From NCBI GenBank assembly GCA_014729565.1, contig WJJR01000037.1, forward strand, positions 1-7,577: 7,577 nucleotides of DNA, in the 5' to 3' direction. Shown one piece after another: positions 1 to 6,821 of this stretch. The notes under the pieces were generated by a model. That model was given only the letters and a program-made list of their open reading frames with translations, was not told where the DNA came from and did no database searches. The DNA comes from Candidatus Zixiibacteriota bacterium. GTDB taxonomy: Bacteria; Zixibacteria; MSB-5A5; WJJR01. Every line of letters starts with the position of its first letter. Within the stretch, counting starts at the first letter, position 1. A program made the translations under genes and the position numbers.

Positions 1-303
1 CTCAACCAGCAGCGAATAGCCGGCCGCGGTCCCCTCGGAAAACAACGCCAGGCCAACCACCGGTATTTCGCGACGGAAGCAATGATCAACCACCGCTTGC
101 GCCAGCGGACGCACCTCGGGCAAACTTGATGCTTCGTGATCGAATGAGATCATCACGACATTCGTTGAGTCGAGTGACTCGATCAACTCGTAGACCGTGC
201 GTGTGTCGTCGGTAATGCGTAATGGCATTCCCAAACGCACCAACAATGCGATCGTCACGCCGACACCAATCAGCCCGAACACCCAGCGGCGGGAGTCACG
301 CAT
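1..303 (-). CDS. Membrane-anchored protein of unknown function, third gene of the DUF6754 cluster (3' end missing)
   Basis: The frame is open from an ATG at 303 to the window edge, giving 101 residues with no stop, so the C-terminal part is missing. The protein starts MRDSRRW, has one hydrophobic segment at about residues 8-25, then a soluble domain. That domain alternates predicted strand and helix: VVMISFD (about 49-55), a helix over about 63-76, then PVVGLALF (about 81-88). This looks like the beginning of a Rossmann-like alpha/beta fold, which is inference from pattern only. The arginine-rich N-terminus suggests a signal anchor with the domain outside the cytoplasm, but arginines also follow the helix, so topology is uncertain. 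The start is supported by GGGAGG (314-319) 10 nt upstream and by its position 3 nt after the previous stop. I do not recognise the family; co-transcription with the two preceding membrane proteins is the main clue to its role. Confidence 0.8.
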   Translation of the reverse strand, partial: MRDSRRWVFGLIGVGVTIALLVRLGMPLRITDDTRTVYELIESLDSTNVVMISFDHEASSLPEVRPLAQAVVDHCFRREIPVVGLALFSEGTAAGYSLLVE

Positions 304-306
304 GCG

Positions 307-927
307 TTACCGTCCTCCCAGATAGGTGCGTTCGAGGCCCAGAATGACTTTGATCGACGTCGAGATCATGCCCAAACCGATACCGATGAGAATCGCGCGT
401 TTCGCCGCCAATGCCGGGACATGCAACACCCAGTCGGCGGTATCGGGAATGTACGGCGACAGCCACTCGCCAAGCGGAACGCGTCCCAACAGTACGATCA
501 ATGCCGCAATCACCAACACGGCCGATTCACCGGAACGTGCGCGGAAACCCCGATACGCCGCCGAGGCGACATAAAATGCCAACAGCGAAAACACCGTCGA
601 CTGCATTGGCGCCTGCCAGTTGTCGAACACCCACAAAAAGGGTGACCCGCGCTCGATGCCACCGGTGAATCCCAACACCACCATCAAGGCGACACCCGCA
701 AGCAACACACCGGCATAAAAGCGTTCCGATGAATTGGCGATGAACCGTTTGCCATGAATGCGCACGACACCGAGCACACCGACCAGCAGCGCAAACGAGA
801 AGATGATCTGCATCCACGCGAGAATCGTCCGATACGCCGTCGCCGCGCCGGTCGACGTGAGGAAATACTGCACCGTCATGAAAATGCCGGCGACAATCGC
901 GGTGATGACGGCGAGACGATCTCTCAT
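307..927 (-). CDS. Six-helix integral membrane protein of unknown function (DUF6754 cluster)
   Basis: This is a complete 206-residue, very hydrophobic protein. Six membrane segments can be read at about residues 5-23, 35-55, 72-90, 109-125, 136-150 and 177-196. There is no signal peptide cleavage pattern. The most distinctive stretch is around 107-152: PMQSTVFSLLAFYVASAAYR followed by an arginine-rich turn (RGFRAR) and a helix ending in LLGRVPLGEW. I have the impression of similar sequences among uncharacterised proteins of candidate phyla, but I can name no family. The ATG at 927 comes one nucleotide after the upstream TGA (TGATATG), so translation is probably coupled. Only a weak GGGA precedes it, within the end of the upstream gene. 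A scaffold or membrane partner for the two flanking proteins with soluble domains is a reasonable inference; no transporter motif or catalytic residue was seen. Confidence 0.85.
   Translation of the reverse strand: MRDRLAVITAIVAGIFMTVQYFLTSTGAATAYRTILAWMQIIFSFALLVGVLGVVRIHGKRFIANSSERFYAGVLLAGVALMVVLGFTGGIERGSPFLWVFDNWQAPMQSTVFSLLAFYVASAAYRGFRARSGESAVLVIAALIVLLGRVPLGEWLSPYIPDTADWVLHVPALAAKRAILIGIGLGMISTSIKVILGLERTYLGGR
314..319 (-). promoter_or_regulatory. Shine-Dalgarno site GGGAGG for the gene starting at 303
   Basis: GGGAGG on the minus strand lies 10 nt before the ATG at 303, inside the last codons (Gly-Gly-Arg) of the preceding gene. It is the clearest ribosome binding site in the three-gene cluster. 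It fixes the start of a gene that would otherwise be hard to call because its 3' end is outside the window. Confidence 0.6.
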
Positions 928-928
928 A

Positions 929-1816
929 TCATTGTCCCGATATCGCGGTACCGATGTCGGTCATGTCAAATGCGACCAGCGCCGCACCGACAATGATCAA
1001 CGTAATGATCAGATAGCGCAGCCAGTCCTGTCCCATGATCGCCGAGAGAATGCGACGGTCACCCGAGACAATCCCCGACGCCGCGAAGAGTTCTTCACCG
1101 ATCAGTGTGAAATCACACGCGACCAACAAGAATGACAATTGGATGGTTGAGTCGGTCCCGGCGATGGTGACCGCACCGGTGCGGTTCGCCGTTTCCGCCA
1201 GAATCAACGCTTCGCCTTCGAATGTGCCGAGCAGAAACACCGCACCCGGTCGCTCACGCGCCATGATGCCATCGACCGCAGCCGAATAGCCGAGCTGGCT
1301 CTGCGACACAAAGGCGATATCATCGGAGCGATACCAATCGGGATGTCCCACTGCGCGCGCCGCCTGCGAGACAGTCTCCTGCGCCACCGACACGACCAGC
1401 GGATCATGCGATGGCAGCATCAACCGGCAATTGTATTCGGCGGTGCGTTGGGCGACCTGTCCGAGCACCACCATCGACGCCATTGTCGTAGGGCGCGCCA
1501 TGTCGCCGCCCCAGCCGGTGATGTACACGACCGGTGTCCCCTGTTCGGTGGCACGGCCGACCGCATCGTCCACCGCATTCAACGGCGGCAGGGACCGCAG
1601 GTTGATCGGAAAGTCGCGCCGCGCGAGATAAGCGGCAATCCCCAACGCCGCAACGAACAACACAATCCCGATCACTTCGGGAATGCGTCGCATGTCGAAG
1701 ACACCGTCGTCGGCAGCCGACGCGCCCATCTCCTGCGCCAGTACCGATCCACATGGCACCACAACGCACAACGCAACGATGACTACGACAGTTGAGACGC
1801 CCCCCAAAGATCGCAT
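929..1816 (-). CDS. DUF6754-type membrane protein
   Basis: This is a complete 295-residue protein. The N-terminus is hydrophobic (about 8-26, ending SVLAQE), resembling a signal peptide or first helix. A clear helix follows at about 47-64, then a soluble domain (about 70-262), then a C-terminal helix (about 267-284). The soluble domain begins with the pattern LPPLNAVDDAVGRATEQG and contains FLLGTFEGEALILAETA (194-210), IAGTD (218-222) and LIGEELFAAS (238-247). These match my recollection of DUF6754, a family of unknown function with a Rossmann-like look and a conserved GEE-(L/M)-FAA segment. RRDFPINLR after the second helix suggests the domain is cytoplasmic (positive-inside rule). It is the first gene of a tight three-gene cluster. 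The ATG at 1816 is the only start that keeps the full N-terminus, although no Shine-Dalgarno precedes it. The biochemical function is unknown. Confidence 0.85.
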   Translation of the reverse strand: MRSLGGVSTVVVIVALCVVVPCGSVLAQEMGASAADDGVFDMRRIPEVIGIVLFVAALGIAAYLARRDFPINLRSLPPLNAVDDAVGRATEQGTPVVYITGWGGDMARPTTMASMVVLGQVAQRTAEYNCRLMLPSHDPLVVSVAQETVSQAARAVGHPDWYRSDDIAFVSQSQLGYSAAVDGIMARERPGAVFLLGTFEGEALILAETANRTGAVTIAGTDSTIQLSFLLVACDFTLIGEELFAASGIVSGDRRILSAIMGQDWLRYLIITLIIVGAALVAFDMTDIGTAISGQ

Positions 1817-1819
1817 ACC

Positions 1820-1850
1820 GCTATAAACCGGGATGCCGGGGGGGCGTCAA
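1820..1850 (-). promoter_or_regulatory. Candidate promoter of the DUF6754 cluster
   Basis: On the minus strand, TTGACG (1845-1850) and TATAGC (1820-1825) are separated by 19 nt and lie just upstream of the ATG at 1816. The spacer contains a run of seven C and a CATCCCGG motif. If this is the real promoter, transcription would start at about 1813, at or within the start codon, implying a leaderless mRNA; the lack of a Shine-Dalgarno fits that. The 19-nt spacer is longer than usual, so confidence is low. Confidence 0.3.
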
Positions 1851-1866
1851 TGATTAATCCGGGATG
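1828..1866 (-). repeat. Two CATCCCGG direct repeats, possible operators
   Basis: CATCCCGG occurs on the minus strand at 1859-1866 and again at 1828-1835, exactly 31 bp apart, which is about three helical turns. One copy is upstream of the candidate -35 box and the other lies between -35 and -10, a layout expected for binding sites of a regulator. The same 8-mer also occurs at 2035-2042 inside the neighbouring repeat element, so chance or repeat origin is possible. Confidence 0.35.
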
Positions 1867-1907
1867 ATTTCGACGTAGGAGGTGAAACATCCACAACTTG
1901 TTGTCAT

Positions 1908-2122
1908 CCCCGCTCACCCTGACCCTTTCCCCCAAACAAAAAGCCGTTGGGGGGAGGGGGAACGGTCAAGAGATCGCGGCCACCCGATTGTATTTTGCTC
2001 CGGACCACGCTTGGCGGGTGCGCGGACGCTACTCCCGGGATGGATGCTCAGGGCCGTCTGTACGTAACGATGCTGGTGATACCGAATGCGGAGCGCACGC
2101 GCCCGACAAAGGTGAGGGCGGG
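1908..2122. repeat. Interspersed palindromic repeat (MITE/REP-like) filling the intergenic gap
   Basis: This stretch of about 215 bp has imperfect terminal inverted repeats: CCCCGCTCACC at 1908-1918 and GGTGAGGGCGGG at 2111-2122, which pair apart from two extra G. A G/C-rich hairpin lies near the left end. Translated on the plus strand, the left end reads SPLTLTLSPKQ in one frame and HPDPFPQ in another. Such peptides are familiar to me from spurious ORF calls over interspersed repeats with the CTCACCCTGACCCT signature in many bacterial genomes. No transposase is present, and no clear target-site duplication was found in the flanks. I infer a non-autonomous, dispersed element. The short plus-strand ORFs here (for example from 1882 or 1898) are best taken as repeat translation, not genes. 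Confidence 0.6.
1923..1959 (+). terminator. Strong GC-rich hairpin within the repeat, possible transcription barrier
   Basis: CCCTTTCCCCCAA (1923-1935) pairs with TTGGGGGGAGGGG (1947-1959) around an 11-nt loop. It forms a 13-bp stem in plus-strand RNA with two G-U pairs; in minus-strand RNA those two become A-C mismatches. No T-run follows on either side, so it is not a classical intrinsic terminator. It sits between two operons read on the minus strand and could still slow polymerase or stabilise the 3' end of the upstream mRNA. Confidence is in the hairpin more than in a terminator role. Confidence 0.35.
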
Positions 2123-2127
2123 AATTC

Positions 2128-3066
2128 TTACGGTCTGATACTCACGCCAAACCGGTGCGTGTTGCCGAAATCGTCGGTGTACGGGGCGAAGGCGTAATCG
2201 ACCTGGAACCGTCCGTCGGGCGTGCTGGCGCCGAATCCACCGGCAAACACCTGGGTATCGTATCCGAGTTTCAGGCCCGCCCGCAGTGCAAATTTGGGAT
2301 CAGGTGTGACTTCGACGCCAACGTGGGCCTTCACATCCATCTCGTCGGGCGCCACCAATTCTCCGCGCAGGTTATACTTCTCCTGCGTCCATACCGCGCC
2401 CAACTGGAAACGGTTCGGCATGCGGAATTCGTCTTCGACAAACTCGGTCTTGGGGCCGAAATTGGTCAACGCGGCACCGAGGACGAAGTTCGACCACCGT
2501 TGATACCGTACACCAAGCCCGAAGATCCCGCTCTGTGCGGTCTCATTGTTGATATGTTCGAGGACATAGGCCGCTGACAATCCGATCGCCAACTGATCCG
2601 TGATGGATCGTGCCACCGCTGCCTGAAAGACACCCGACGATTGATCGTAGAGCGCCAACGGCTGCGACGATGGCCCGGTGCGCAGCGGGATATCGTCGAC
2701 ACCCAAATACGCCACCCGTCCGCCCACCGCCCAGCGACCGATCGGAACGCCGGCGGTAACATACTCGCCGCGGGTATCGAGGAAAAATTCGTTATGGGCA
2801 AACGCCACCGCTGAGCGTTCGAGCGCCGCCAGTCCGGCGGGATTGTACTCCATTACAAATGGATCGGCGCCGCCATCAGCCACCATCGTCTCGCCCAACC
2901 CGACGGCCCGTGCGCCCCCACCGATCATCAGGAAACGAAAACCAACCGGATCGGTGTCTGTCTCCTGCGCCCTGGTCGATGGCGCAACGGCAGCCAGCAC
3001 GAGCAAACAGATACCACCGGACAGGGCGAACGAACTCAGGCGTTTCATCAGTAACTGTCTCATCAT
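2128..3066 (-). CDS. PorV/PorQ family outer-membrane beta-barrel protein (second copy)
   Basis: This is a complete 312-residue protein. A signal peptide covers about residues 1-33, with a hydrophobic core LLVLAAV and likely cleavage in TRA|QE. The family signature follows: FLMIGGGARAVGLGE (45-59), then VMEYNPAGLAAL (71-82), matching the PorV/PorQ pattern of a G-A-R-A-x-G-x-G block followed by an (W/Y)NPAG block. The rest alternates short amphipathic strands and turns, as in FadL-like barrels. In known type IX secretion systems PorV carries cargo with C-terminal domains to the attachment complex; many candidate-phylum relatives have no proven role. It lies 52 bp after the first barrel gene and is last in the operon. 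The ends read GVSIRP, so the usual terminal aromatic residue is absent, and a repeat element begins 5 nt after the stop. The ATG at 3066 is followed directly by a second ATG; either could be used. Confidence 0.88.
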   Translation of the reverse strand: MMRQLLMKRLSSFALSGGICLLVLAAVAPSTRAQETDTDPVGFRFLMIGGGARAVGLGETMVADGGADPFVMEYNPAGLAALERSAVAFAHNEFFLDTRGEYVTAGVPIGRWAVGGRVAYLGVDDIPLRTGPSSQPLALYDQSSGVFQAAVARSITDQLAIGLSAAYVLEHINNETAQSGIFGLGVRYQRWSNFVLGAALTNFGPKTEFVEDEFRMPNRFQLGAVWTQEKYNLRGELVAPDEMDVKAHVGVEVTPDPKFALRAGLKLGYDTQVFAGGFGASTPDGRFQVDYAFAPYTDDFGNTHRFGVSIRP

Positions 3067-3118
3067 ACTCTCTTGTTCGGCGGGGAACTGTTGCCGCTAA
3101 ACACACTCACCAGTCAGA

Positions 3119-4120
3119 CTAGAACCGTGCCCCGACGGAGAAGACATGTTCTCCGTCGATCGGTCCCGGTTGAATATCGTACGCATAATCCAGCACGAGC
3201 AGCGACCGTTTGTTATTATCCAGCGGGAGAACAAACCCGGCGCCAAAGGCGGGCTCGCTGTGATCCATCCCGGCCCGTACCGCCAACTGGCTGACCGGCA
3301 TGACTTCGAGTCCGGCATGAAATCGTGCGTCTTCCTCTTCGTTGATCTCACCGTCAACGGCCAGAATCACGCGTTCCTGCCACAGATCGGCGGCCGCGCC
3401 AATCCGGACGATTACCGGGAAGCGTTCATCAAACGACGATCCGGTTTCATCATCTTTGACCCAGTAGTCACCCGTCGTCCACGGGTACTTCTGGCCCAAC
3501 CGTTGCACCGCAACACCCAGTTGCAGCTTCGACATCGGCAACGTCGTGCCACCCATATCCCAGTCGCGCGGAAACCGCATATGCACGCCGAGATCGAATC
3601 CGATCGAGTAGGCGTTGATGTTGCTGATGTTCTGCTGCACATAGCGTGCGGTCGCACCGAGCGCAAACACCGGTGAAAAGCGCCGCCCGAAGGTAAACGT
3701 CACCGCGTTATTGAAATTCGAAATCTGGCCGCCCCTGACGCCGTCGGTGTTGTACTCATACAGGTCGGAGACACCGGCGTACGTCCACGACAGCGCCATC
3801 GCGGCTTCGTCTTGAGTAAACGGATGCACAAAGGCGATGTAACCGGTCTTGCGATCAAAGCTCATCGTCCGCCAGGCGGCTTCGAGTTGATCGTTGCGGA
3901 TATTTCCAATGCTGGCCGGGTTGTACCAGAAAGCCGTCGGGCCGTCGGCCAACGCCACATACGCTCCACCCAATCCAACCGCACGCCCACCGACACTGAT
4001 CTGCACCGGCGCACCGGCATACCCGCCGTCCTCGCCCGCCTGCACGGGGGCAGTGGGTCCCAGCAGAATCCCAATCACCAGGGCAGGAATGAGCGACTGT
4101 GTCATTGTACGGAGCGTCAT
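3119..4120 (-). CDS. PorV/PorQ family outer-membrane beta-barrel protein (first copy)
   Basis: This is a complete 333-residue protein with a signal peptide (about 1-28, likely cleavage VQA|GE). The signature appears at 42-69: SVGGRAVGLGGAYVALADGP followed by TAFWYNPASIG. This is the N-terminal block of the PorV/PorQ family, a 14-stranded FadL-like barrel group of the outer membrane. Strand-like alternation continues to the end, which is FSVGARF, with the terminal phenylalanine expected for recognition by the BAM machinery. Its ATG overlaps the TGA of the upstream propeller gene (ATGA at 4117-4120), with GGTGA shortly before, indicating translational coupling. This strongly ties the barrel to the upstream secreted protein, whose C-terminal domain resembles those handled by PorV. 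Overall similarity to the next barrel is limited beyond the signature, so the two are probably old paralogues with different roles rather than a recent duplication. Confidence 0.9.
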   Translation of the reverse strand: MTLRTMTQSLIPALVIGILLGPTAPVQAGEDGGYAGAPVQISVGGRAVGLGGAYVALADGPTAFWYNPASIGNIRNDQLEAAWRTMSFDRKTGYIAFVHPFTQDEAAMALSWTYAGVSDLYEYNTDGVRGGQISNFNNAVTFTFGRRFSPVFALGATARYVQQNISNINAYSIGFDLGVHMRFPRDWDMGGTTLPMSKLQLGVAVQRLGQKYPWTTGDYWVKDDETGSSFDERFPVIVRIGAAADLWQERVILAVDGEINEEEDARFHAGLEVMPVSQLAVRAGMDHSEPAFGAGFVLPLDNNKRSLLVLDYAYDIQPGPIDGEHVFSVGARF

Positions 4121-6765
4121 GGTATCACCGCCATCTTGCCCCAGTGGACATCGCCATTGGAGTACTCGATTACGTAGAAGTAGGTCCCCACGGCCACCAA
4201 GTCACCCTTGCCGTTGCGGCCGTCCCAAATGTCGGATTCGTGATAGGTCTGATCGGCGAATCGTTGCTCGCCATCGGTGACGATACGGACTTCGCGATTG
4301 GCAAAGTCATAGATCGAGATGGTGACCGGTCCATCGACCGGGGGTGTGTAATGAATTCGGATACCATTCGGATGGAAGTTCGGTGAAAATGGTACCGGCG
4401 TCGCGTAGGTACCGCCCTCCCCTGATCCTTGTTCGGCCGTCACCGGCTGGAATGACCGGCGGATACGCAGGGTGTTACTCGGGTCATCGCGGTCGATAAA
4501 CGCGATGCCATTCTCGGTTCCCACCCAGACCTCATCGTCGACAACCGCCACAGCGAAGATCTCGGTGAGTGAGTCGATCGACGCACCGCTTTCGGGGTCG
4601 ATAAAGTGTCGGAGTGTATCCCACGTAGCGCCATTGTCCGGTGAATGCAGCAGTCCTTCGGACGCCGCCGCCCAGACATTGGAGCCATCGAACGCGAAAT
4701 TGAAAACACGATGACCGGTAATCGGTACCACCCAAGTCTTGCCGCCGTCGATCGATCGTGAAATGCCGTGGCTCTGTCCCGTTCCGGCGACCTGCGTACC
4801 GGCCCAAATCCAACGGGTGTTTCCCTGCCTATTCAGCGCCACCGCAGTGACGAAGTTGCCGGACAAGGAGAGAAACTCCTCGGCATCCGACGTATCCCGG
4901 CCCTCATACGTGAATTGGCTCCGCACGTCCGGTTGGAGTGGATTCCGATTGGGATGGAGTACACCCCATTGCAGACTGCGCGGATTGAAGACCGCGAGTC
5001 CGGAATCGGTCGCCACCCAGATGAATGCGACCTCAGCGTCGTCATCGGACGAATCGAATTCGGTTGCCACGTCACGGATTGGTGGTGTAATCACACCATC
5101 CGACAAAATCGACTGGAAACCGGGCTGCGACAGCAGTTCATCCGGATCGATATCGGGATACTCCCCGCTGTAAAACACGTTGTCGGCGGCAATCCATAGC
5201 GAGTCGGTGTTGCTGAAACCGATACCGCGTACTCGCAAATTGGCATTGGCCACCCGCCAATCCACACCGAAGTTCGTCGAGACGGCGTACCCGGGAAATC
5301 CGGAAACGCCGGGAATGGTGTCGGTCCACGCCCAGAGCACGTCACCGTCTACGGTTCCTGTCTGAATGTCGAAGCCGATCACGCGGCGCCCGAGACCCGC
5401 GGTCTCTTCACCGACAATGTCGAGTCCAGCGGTGTCGGGAAGTGAATCGCCGGGAACGATGTAGAGCACATACCCGCTGTCGGTCCCGGCAAACAGATAG
5501 GTGGTATCCAACACCGCCTGTGTCGTCAGTGTATTGACGTAGTTCTTCAGCGACCCGGGAAGTGTGTTGTCGCGAAAGTCCTCGGCGAGTGCGGAGTCGG
5601 GAAAGATGTTGGTCCACGTCTGGCCCAAATCCTCGGAGCGGATTAAACCGCCCCCGCCACACGCAACCCAGATCGCCCCGGCCGCTGTGATAATATCTTT
5701 GATGTGACGACCCCGGCCGAGTGTCTGCTCGGGCGCGTGCGCCGTCCACGTTTCACCGGCATCAGTGGAAATCACCAGCCCGGCACCAGCATCGACGTCG
5801 ACCGAGTCCACCCCCGCAATCACCGTGTCGCCGCTGACCATCACCTGGCTGATGCGATTGGTCGTAAGCCCGGAGTTGGTGTACCAGGTCAGCCAGTTTG
5901 TGCTGGATGTGGAGGTGAACGACAATCCACGGTTGGTGGCCACATACACGTTGCGGCCGTCGGTGGCCACGTCGTTGAATCGGTCGCCGTGCAGAACTAA
6001 CGCCGAATCCAGGTAGACATACTTGATAATCCCATCAGCCGTGCCGGCGTACAGAATCAACGAATCCTCAATTGTCGTATCGACCACTGCTGAGAAGTAA
6101 CGGTTGGAGCGTTCTAGAAACCGAAGGTTGACGTAGTCGAGACTGTCCGCTCTGGAATAGAAGATGTTCTCCCATGACTGGCCATCATCACCACTGATGA
6201 CCAATCCGCCGGCAAAGCAGGCGGCGGCGATATTCCCGCGAAACGAGGTAAAATCGTAGCACAGAGACGCGGGGCCGGAGGCTTGATTGTTGTCGGGAGA
6301 TGCTTCCATCCATGACTGTCCCCCATCCATGGACAGAAACAGCCCGTCGCCATACGGTACATTGCTCCCTTCGACTACCTCGTCATGTGATGTGGCCGCC
6401 CAGATGTGGCTACCGTCGATATAGAGAATCGCCGGTATCCCGTCTGTCGCCAAACTATCAGCCGTCGTAGCGATTTCCCATTCATCGTCGAGCGCAATGT
6501 AGTGGCTCACCCCGCCCTGTGTCGCCGCCCAGACGTCATCACCAACGACACGCAAATCGATGATGGTGTTCGATCCGGGAACCGAATCGCGGATGGTGGC
6601 TGCCGATTGAGCATCGGCTCGAATCTGCCAATGATATGGAAGTGGAAGACCTCCGGCGTCCACCATCTGCGGACAGGCCACAAGCAGGACACCGAGTGCG
6701 GTCAGTGCCAGGAACAGGCGATAGAGTCTGACGGGAGTCTTCAGGGCGTTGATTTCACAATCCAA
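4117..6765 (-). CDS. Large secreted Asp-box beta-propeller protein with FlgD-like/type IX-style C-terminal domain
   Basis: The protein has about 882 residues from the TTG at 6765. Residues 8-37 form an export signal; it contains a lipobox-like LVAC (28-31) and also VDA|GG (35-39), so lipoprotein or signal-peptidase-I processing are both possible. The body carries Asp-box motifs SMDGGQSW (145), SGDDGQSW (191), STDAGETW (333), SEDLGQTW (377), SIDGGKTW (671) and SPDNGATW (708), plus a degenerate STNFGVDW (496). Between them are propeller-type turns such as IWVATDSGLAVF and VWVGTENGIAFID. This is the pattern of sortilin/exosialidase-like propellers, probably two in tandem. Residues 787-882 form a FlgD-Ig-like or sorting domain: FSPN, then WDGRNGKG, then GTYFYVIEY and a final GKMAVIP. 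No catalytic residues for a glycosidase were identified. The start at 6765 has GGAG 5 nt upstream; an upstream TTG at 6801 in the same frame has no such site. It overlaps the next gene by 4 nt. Confidence 0.88.
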   Translation of the reverse strand: MDCEINALKTPVRLYRLFLALTALGVLLVACPQMVDAGGLPLPYHWQIRADAQSAATIRDSVPGSNTIIDLRVVGDDVWAATQGGVSHYIALDDEWEIATTADSLATDGIPAILYIDGSHIWAATSHDEVVEGSNVPYGDGLFLSMDGGQSWMEASPDNNQASGPASLCYDFTSFRGNIAAACFAGGLVISGDDGQSWENIFYSRADSLDYVNLRFLERSNRYFSAVVDTTIEDSLILYAGTADGIIKYVYLDSALVLHGDRFNDVATDGRNVYVATNRGLSFTSTSSTNWLTWYTNSGLTTNRISQVMVSGDTVIAGVDSVDVDAGAGLVISTDAGETWTAHAPEQTLGRGRHIKDIITAAGAIWVACGGGGLIRSEDLGQTWTNIFPDSALAEDFRDNTLPGSLKNYVNTLTTQAVLDTTYLFAGTDSGYVLYIVPGDSLPDTAGLDIVGEETAGLGRRVIGFDIQTGTVDGDVLWAWTDTIPGVSGFPGYAVSTNFGVDWRVANANLRVRGIGFSNTDSLWIAADNVFYSGEYPDIDPDELLSQPGFQSILSDGVITPPIRDVATEFDSSDDDAEVAFIWVATDSGLAVFNPRSLQWGVLHPNRNPLQPDVRSQFTYEGRDTSDAEEFLSLSGNFVTAVALNRQGNTRWIWAGTQVAGTGQSHGISRSIDGGKTWVVPITGHRVFNFAFDGSNVWAAASEGLLHSPDNGATWDTLRHFIDPESGASIDSLTEIFAVAVVDDEVWVGTENGIAFIDRDDPSNTLRIRRSFQPVTAEQGSGEGGTYATPVPFSPNFHPNGIRIHYTPPVDGPVTISIYDFANREVRIVTDGEQRFADQTYHESDIWDGRNGKGDLVAVGTYFYVIEYSNGDVHWGKMAVIP

Positions 6766-6770
6766 GGTGG

Positions 6771-6774
6771 CTCC
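6771..6774 (-). promoter_or_regulatory. Shine-Dalgarno GGAG deciding the TTG start of the propeller gene
   Basis: GGAG on the minus strand sits 5 nt before the TTG at 6763-6765. The other in-frame candidate, TTG at 6801, has no purine-rich site before it. Starting at 6765 also leaves a short N-terminal region before the hydrophobic export signal, which is more typical than the longer version. Confidence 0.5.
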
Positions 6775-6821
6775 GAGGTTCCAAAGGCCAACAATCGTCA
6801 ACGTGGCTATGGGAAAGCCGA

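Noticed and set aside
1882..2067. Short plus-strand ORFs (from 1882, 1898 and 1947) near a plus-strand AGGAGGTG at 1877-1884
   Set aside because: The GTG at 1882 overlaps the ribosome-site match itself, and the peptides are proline- and glycine-rich translations of the palindromic repeat. No plausible protein fold or start spacing supports a gene.
3067..3118. Possible regulatory hairpin between the two barrel genes
   Set aside because: Only 4-bp GCGG/CCGC arms were found, with no T-run; the 52-bp gap is most simply an intra-operon spacer.
3146..3676. 176-codon plus-strand ORF antisense to the first barrel gene
   Set aside because: It lies entirely opposite a well-supported PorV/PorQ gene, and its composition (many Arg, His, Gln) is that of an antisense shadow in GC-rich DNA.
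4117..6765. Sialidase or other glycoside hydrolase function for the Asp-box protein
   Set aside because: Asp-box motifs are structural and occur in many propellers. No arginine triad, nucleophilic tyrosine context or FRIP motif typical of sialidases was recognised.
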